A DNA stretch of 24,856 nt from Myxococcales bacterium (GTDB lineage Bacteria; Myxococcota_A; Bradymonadia; UBA4248). The notes beneath the pieces were generated by a model. The model searched no databases. It was not told where the DNA came from and saw only the letters and a program-made list of their open reading frames with translations. Shown here piece after piece: positions 20,849 through 24,856 of the stretch (position 1 is the stretch's first letter; each line of letters opens with the position of its first letter). A program made the translations under genes and the position numbers. The stretch covers positions 1 to 24,856 of the forward strand of contig SFMP01000008.1 in NCBI GenBank assembly GCA_004554395.1, read 5' to 3'.

Positions 20849-23485
20849 ATGGAAACACGAGAGAGACGAATCGTCGATTGTGTCGAGGCACTCGAAGCGA
20901 CGCTTGCCGATGTCCGCGAAGCCGAGGCCGTTTTTGCGCACTTTACGCAAGAACAAGTCGATAAAATCTTTTTGGCTGCGTCGATTGCCGCAAACCAAGC
21001 ACGAATTCCACTCGCCAAACAAGCGGTCGAAGAAACGGGCATGGGCGTCGTCGAAGACAAAGTCATCAAAAACAACTATGCATCGGAATACATCTACAAC
21101 GCCTATAAAGACGTCAAGACGTGTGGCGTGCTCGAAGAAGACAAGGCTTTTGGCTTCAAAAAAGTGGCCGAGCCCATTGGCCTCATCGGCGCCGTCATTC
21201 CGACGACGAACCCGACCTCGACGGCGATCTTCAAATGCTTAATCGCCCTCAAAACGCGCAATGCCATCGTCATTAGCCCGCATCCGCGCGCTCGCAAATC
21301 GACGATTGCCGCCGCTAAAGTCATTCTCGATGCCGCAGTAGCCGCCGGAGCCCCCGAAAACATCATCTCTTGGATCGACGTTCCGAGCCTCGAAATGACA
21401 AACCTCCTCATGAAAGAAGCCGATATCATCTTGGCAACGGGCGGCCCGGGCATGGTCAAAGCGGCGTATTCTTCGGGCAAACCAGCTCTGGGCGTCGGCG
21501 CGGGCAATACTCCGGCTATCATCGACGACTCGGCCGATATCGTCTTGGCCGTCAACTCGATTATACACAGCAAGACATTCGATAACGGCATGATCTGCGC
21601 CTCCGAACAATCGGTCATCGTCCATAAAAACGTCTACGATGCCGTCAAAGCCGAATTCGCGAAACGCGGTTGCTATTTCCTCGATCCCGAAGAAACCGAA
21701 AAAGTCCGCAAGACGATTATCATCAACGGCTCACTCAACGCCAAAATCGTCGGACAAACGGCGTTCAAAATTGCGTCTCTCGCCAATGTCACCGTTCCAC
21801 TGGGCACGAAAGTCCTCATCGGCGAAGTCGAAAGCGTCGAATTGAGCGAAGAATTTGCACACGAAAAACTGTCACCAGTTCTCGCCATGTACAAAGCCCA
21901 AGACATTCAAGACGCCTTTGCAAAAGCCGAACACCTCATCGCCGATGGCGGCTACGGACACACGTCGTCGATATACCTCAACGTCGTCACCGAAAAGGCA
22001 AAACTCGACGAATTCACCGCTCGCATGAAAACGTGCCGAATCCTCGTCAATACGCCCTCGTCCCAAGGCGGTATCGGCGATTTGTATAACTTCAAACTCG
22101 CGCCATCGCTCACTTTGGGATGCGGTTCCTGGGGCGGCAATAGCGTAAGCGAAAACGTCGGCGTCAAACATTTGATCAATATTAAATCGGTTGCGGAGCG
22201 AAGAGAAAATATGTTGTGGTTCAGAGCGCCAGAAAAAGTCTACATCAAGAAAGGTTGCCTCCCCGTTGCACTCGACGAGCTCAAAACCGTCATGCACAAA
22301 AAACGCGCCTTCGTCGTCACCGATAGCTTCCTCTATAAAAATGGTTATACGAAGCCGATTGCCGATAAATTAGACGAAATGGGCATTACACATACGTGCT
22401 TCTTCGACGTCGCGCCCGATCCTACGCTCGGTTGCGCCATCGAGGGAACGAAGCAGATGGTCTCGTTCCAACCCGATGTCATCATCGCTTTGGGCGGTGG
22501 TTCCGCCATGGACGCCGCAAAGATCATGTGGGTCATGTACGAACACCCCGAAGTCGATTTCCAAGACATGGCCATGCGCTTTATGGATATTCGCAAGCGC
22601 GTCTATACATTCCCAAAAATGGGCGAAAAAGCCTATTTCATCGCCATTCCGACATCGGCTGGTACGGGCTCCGAAGTCACGCCGTTTGCCGTCATCACCG
22701 ACGAACACACGGGCATTAAATATCCCTTGGCCGACTACGAACTCCTCCCCAATATGGCCATCGTCGATACCGATTTCCACATGAGCGCACCTCGCGGTTT
22801 GACCGCCGCCTCGGGTATCGATGCCGTCACACACGCGCTCGAAGCCTACGCCTCGATTATGGCGACCGACTACACCGATGGGCTCGCCATTCAAGCCCTC
22901 AAAGTCATCTTCGAATACTTGCCACGCGCCTACGACAACGGTCAAACCGATGTCGAAGCTCGCGAAAAAATGGCAAACGCCGCGACAATGGCCGGTATGG
23001 CGTTCGCCAATGCCTTCCTCGGCGTCTGCCACTCCATGGCACACAAACTCGGAGCTTTCCACCACATCGCCCACGGCATCGCCAATGCCCTCCTCATCGA
23101 AGAAGTCTTGCGCTACAACGCCTGCGAAGCCCCCACCAAAATGGGAACTTTCCCACAATACGACCATCCGCACACCCTACAGCGATATGCACAAATCGCC
23201 GACGCACTCGGCTTGGGCGGCGCTAACGACGACGAAAAACTCGATAACCTCATCGCCGCCGTTCACGACCTCAAAATGCGCGTCGGCGTCAAAGAGACGA
23301 TTCGCGACTACGGCGTCGAAGAAGCAAAATTCCTCGAAACACTCGACGAGATGGCAGAAAACGCCTTCGACGACCAATGCACGGGCGCAAACCCGCGATA
23401 CCCACTGATTTCCGAAATCAAACAAATGTATCTCAATGCATACTACGGAAAGACGTTTGTCGAGCAAGACATGCCCAAATCGTGA
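20849..23485 (+). CDS. adhE: Bifunctional acetaldehyde-CoA/alcohol dehydrogenase AdhE
   Basis: AdhE converts acetyl-CoA to ethanol in two NADH-dependent steps and forms filamentous spirosomes. The ATG at 20849 has GGAGG seven bases upstream; the 34 upstream open codons cover the hairpin leader and are not AdhE-like. The 878 residues match the family length. The N-terminal CoA-acylating aldehyde dehydrogenase domain (1 to about 440) has IPTTNPTSTA, GVGAGNTPAII and catalytic C250 in GMICASEQSVIV. The C-terminal iron-dependent alcohol dehydrogenase domain (about 455-878) has ALGGGSAMDAAK, PTSAGTGSEVTPFAVITDE, SGIDAVTHALEAY and GVCHSMAHKLGAFHHIAHGIAN with the iron-binding His residues. All key residues are present, so a fermentative metabolism is likely. 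It probably responds to redox through the Rex-like site. Confidence 0.98.
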   Translation: METRERRIVDCVEALEATLADVREAEAVFAHFTQEQVDKIFLAASIAANQARIPLAKQAVEETGMGVVEDKVIKNNYASEYIYNAYKDVKTCGVLEEDKAFGFKKVAEPIGLIGAVIPTTNPTSTAIFKCLIALKTRNAIVISPHPRARKSTIAAAKVILDAAVAAGAPENIISWIDVPSLEMTNLLMKEADIILATGGPGMVKAAYSSGKPALGVGAGNTPAIIDDSADIVLAVNSIIHSKTFDNGMICASEQSVIVHKNVYDAVKAEFAKRGCYFLDPEETEKVRKTIIINGSLNAKIVGQTAFKIASLANVTVPLGTKVLIGEVESVELSEEFAHEKLSPVLAMYKAQDIQDAFAKAEHLIADGGYGHTSSIYLNVVTEKAKLDEFTARMKTCRILVNTPSSQGGIGDLYNFKLAPSLTLGCGSWGGNSVSENVGVKHLINIKSVAERRENMLWFRAPEKVYIKKGCLPVALDELKTVMHKKRAFVVTDSFLYKNGYTKPIADKLDEMGITHTCFFDVAPDPTLGCAIEGTKQMVSFQPDVIIALGGGSAMDAAKIMWVMYEHPEVDFQDMAMRFMDIRKRVYTFPKMGEKAYFIAIPTSAGTGSEVTPFAVITDEHTGIKYPLADYELLPNMAIVDTDFHMSAPRGLTAASGIDAVTHALEAYASIMATDYTDGLAIQALKVIFEYLPRAYDNGQTDVEAREKMANAATMAGMAFANAFLGVCHSMAHKLGAFHHIAHGIANALLIEEVLRYNACEAPTKMGTFPQYDHPHTLQRYAQIADALGLGGANDDEKLDNLIAAVHDLKMRVGVKETIRDYGVEEAKFLETLDEMAENAFDDQCTGANPRYPLISEIKQMYLNAYYGKTFVEQDMPKS

Positions 23486-23503
23486 TATAAGCCCACTCCG
23501 AGA

Positions 23504-23523
23504 GCGGCGACATCCGTCGCCGC
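23504..23523. other. Perfect 8-bp-stem hairpin after adhE
   Basis: GCGGCGAC-ATCC-GTCGCCGC lies 19 bases after the adhE stop and can extend with AGA/TCT across a bulge. There is no T-run, so it is more likely an mRNA 3' stability or processing element than an efficient terminator. Confidence 0.55.
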
Positions 23524-23623
23524 CTCTGCCGACTGTATCCGTCGAGGCCGCCCGCCCGTAGCGCAATCTCTCGCTCGAACCGGGCAAATCCCAAATGATA
23601 ATGAGATTTGAAGGAGAATTTTC

Positions 23624-24373
23624 ATGAATTTCGACAGAGTTATCGCTGTTCGTACAAATAAAACCGTCTATCGAGACGGAGATAAATGTCTAAAAGTCTT
23701 TGGCGAAGATTATTCTAAGGCCGATGTCCTCAACGAAGCACTCAACCAAGCCCGCGTCGAAGAAACGGGGCTCAATATCCCAAAAATTCTCGAAGTCACA
23801 AAAGTCGAAAATAAATGGGTCATCGTCTCCGAATTTATCGAGGGGAAAACTCTCGCCAGACTCATCGAAGAAAACCCCGATAAAAAAGACGAATACCTCG
23901 CGCAGTTCGTCGATCTACAACTCCTCATACAATCGAAGACATGCCCTCTACTCAATAAACTCAAAGACAAGATGAATCGTAAGATTTCCCAAGCCGACCT
24001 CACCGCTACGGAACGATACGATTTGCATACGCGCCTCGAATCCATGCCCAAACACAATAAAGTATGCCACGGCGATTTTAACCCCTCCAATATCATCATC
24101 GCGACCGACGGCACGCCCTATATCTTGGACTGGTCGCACGTGACGCAAGGAAACGGCGCCGCCGACGCAGCTCGCACTTACCTCCTGTTCTGGCTACAAG
24201 GCGATATCGAAGGCGCTACGAAATATTTGGATATGTTTTGCGAAAAAAGCCACACAGAAAAACAATACGTCCAATCCTGGATGCCCATCGTGGCCGCTTC
24301 GCAAAGTGTTAAAGGCAACGAAAAAGAACGCGAATTCTTACATACGTGGTTCAGCGTTGTCGATTATCGCTAG
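23624..24373 (+). CDS. APH-fold small-molecule kinase family protein, 249 aa
   Basis: The protein belongs to the aminoglycoside phosphotransferase/choline kinase-like superfamily. It has the Brenner-type catalytic loop HGDFNPSNIII (H149, D151, N156) and the metal-binding ILDW (D169). The N-lobe carries a beta-strand Lys (KCLKVFGEDYSKADVLNEA) and a hinge-like VIVSEFIEGKTLARL. The start is set by AAGGAG seven bases before the ATG. It lies 138 bp after adhE and 17 bp before the [2Fe-2S] gene, so the last two are very probably co-transcribed. Substrate is unknown. Antibiotic resistance is unlikely from context; a housekeeping kinase associated with redox or hydrogenase genes is more plausible, but that is inference. 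Confidence 0.88.
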   Translation: MNFDRVIAVRTNKTVYRDGDKCLKVFGEDYSKADVLNEALNQARVEETGLNIPKILEVTKVENKWVIVSEFIEGKTLARLIEENPDKKDEYLAQFVDLQLLIQSKTCPLLNKLKDKMNRKISQADLTATERYDLHTRLESMPKHNKVCHGDFNPSNIIIATDGTPYILDWSHVTQGNGAADAARTYLLFWLQGDIEGATKYLDMFCEKSHTEKQYVQSWMPIVAASQSVKGNEKEREFLHTWFSVVDYR

Positions 24374-24390
24374 GGAGAAGGGAGCGTTTT

Positions 24391-24636
24391 ATGAAAGTCA
24401 CTGTTTGTATCGGTTCGTCCTGCCACATCAAAGGTTCACGACAAGTCGTCGAAGAACTCCAGTATCTCATCCACGAAAATAAACTGGGCGACAAAGTCGA
24501 ATTGTCGGGGACGTTCTGCATGGGCAAATGCCAACAAGGCGTTTGCGTCACCGTCGATGGAAAATTTTATTCGGTCTCGCCAGATACCGTTAAAGATTTC
24601 TTCAAAGACAATATCCTAGCTCCCCTCGGCGCATAA
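24391..24636 (+). CDS. Thioredoxin-like [2Fe-2S] ferredoxin domain protein, 81 aa
   Basis: The ATG at 24391 follows GGGAG by six bases and begins MKVTVCIGSSCHIKGS. Cys6, Cys11, Cys43 and Cys47 (SGTFCMGKC) match the C-x4-C ... C-x3-C ligand set of the NuoE/HydC-type thioredoxin-like [2Fe-2S] fold; Cys52 is extra. At 81 residues it is the stand-alone form. Such small proteins often sit beside FeFe-hydrogenase or NADH-linked electron-bifurcating subunits in anaerobes. Here the partners would have to lie beyond the right edge, if present. It is likely a cytoplasmic electron carrier or subunit linked to the NADH economy that AdhE also serves. Confidence 0.92.
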   Translation: MKVTVCIGSSCHIKGSRQVVEELQYLIHENKLGDKVELSGTFCMGKCQQGVCVTVDGKFYSVSPDTVKDFFKDNILAPLGA

Positions 24637-24651
24637 TGCCATTTATCTACC

Positions 24652-24695
24652 TAGTCCCTGCTTGGCATTCCAATCTTCTACGCCCACAGGGACTA
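24652..24695. repeat. Inverted repeat TAGTCCCTG/CAGGGACTA after the ferredoxin gene
   Basis: Perfect 9-bp arms (24652-24660 and 24687-24695) enclose 26 bases. The stem could end the ferredoxin transcript or mark the edge of the following repeat block. There is no T-run after the right arm. Confidence 0.6.
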
Positions 24696-24699
24696 ATAA

Positions 24700-24856
24700 T
24701 TAGCAATTAGCAATTAGCAATTAGCAATTAAATGTAACCCAGAGCTTCTCATCACTCCCCCGCTCCCTACTAACCTCCAACCGTTCACCGCCATGGAAAT
24801 TAGCAATTAGCAATTAAATGTAACCCAGAGCTTCTCATCACTCCCCCGCTCCCTAC
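24700..24856. repeat. TTAGCAA heptamer runs within an 86-bp-period direct repeat
   Basis: Four TTAGCAA units (24700-24727) are followed by a 43-bp segment (24728-24770, TTAAATGTAACCCAGAGC...). Two TTAGCAA units (24800-24813) are then followed by an apparently identical 43-bp segment (24814-24856) that ends exactly at the window edge. The longer match is 24714-24770 with 24800-24856. The array may continue to the right. No gene is seen in 24637-24856. Confidence 0.93.

Noticed and set aside
23486..23623. Gap after adhE checked for a small gene
   Set aside because: It contains a perfect hairpin and the ribosome site of the kinase gene, but no plausible open frame.

Overview
The window looks like a chromosomal segment of an anaerobic or fermentative member of the Myxococcota/deltaproteobacterial group, probably Bradymonadia-like. 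The assignment is an inference. It rests on large lipoproteins combining MopE-like Asp/Cys motifs with a choice-of-anchor-L type domain, on a family of Cys-rich repeat lipoproteins, on an endonuclease-type MutL, and on AdhE plus a thioredoxin-like [2Fe-2S] protein. I see no rRNA, tRNA, prophage, transposase or CRISPR array.

Left part (1-6.9 kb, all minus strand). Two paralogous choice-of-anchor-L lipoproteins (6779->4824 and 4761->2845) are followed by a small membrane protein (2481->1909) and a type IV pilin-like protein (1781->1125). Abutting the pilin stop codon is a gene that runs off the left edge (1124->1). It encodes the N-terminal half of epoxyqueuosine reductase QueG, then at least 170 residues of an in-frame hexapeptide array (18-bp tandem repeat) lying where the first iron-sulfur motif should begin.

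Middle (7.1-15 kb, all minus strand). A five-repeat Cys-rich lipoprotein (14890->12872) is followed by a variant Smr-domain protein, a pentapeptide-repeat protein translationally coupled (ATGA overlap) to a 716-residue lipoprotein, a small HTH-like hypothetical protein, and a response regulator. Three consecutive hairpin-plus-T-run terminators lie after the response regulator.

Right part. mutL (+), with a C9 run in its linker, and rsmH (+) are separated by about 620 bp of hairpin-forming repeats. asnS (-) converges on rsmH, and its 3' end together with its terminator has been tandemly duplicated. adhE (+) follows a long intergenic region that carries a near-perfect Rex-type operator and a structured leader. 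It is followed by an APH-fold kinase and a [2Fe-2S] thioredoxin-like protein, which together with adhE suggest a redox or fermentation locus. The right edge holds a TTAGCAA microsatellite inside an 86-bp-period direct repeat.

Repeat expansion recurs throughout: 18-bp codon repeats in queG, GN(S/T) tracts, 156-180 bp repeats in the 672-residue lipoprotein, 36-bp, 70-bp, 82-bp and 86-bp intergenic direct repeats, and a dispersed hairpin element at three loci.
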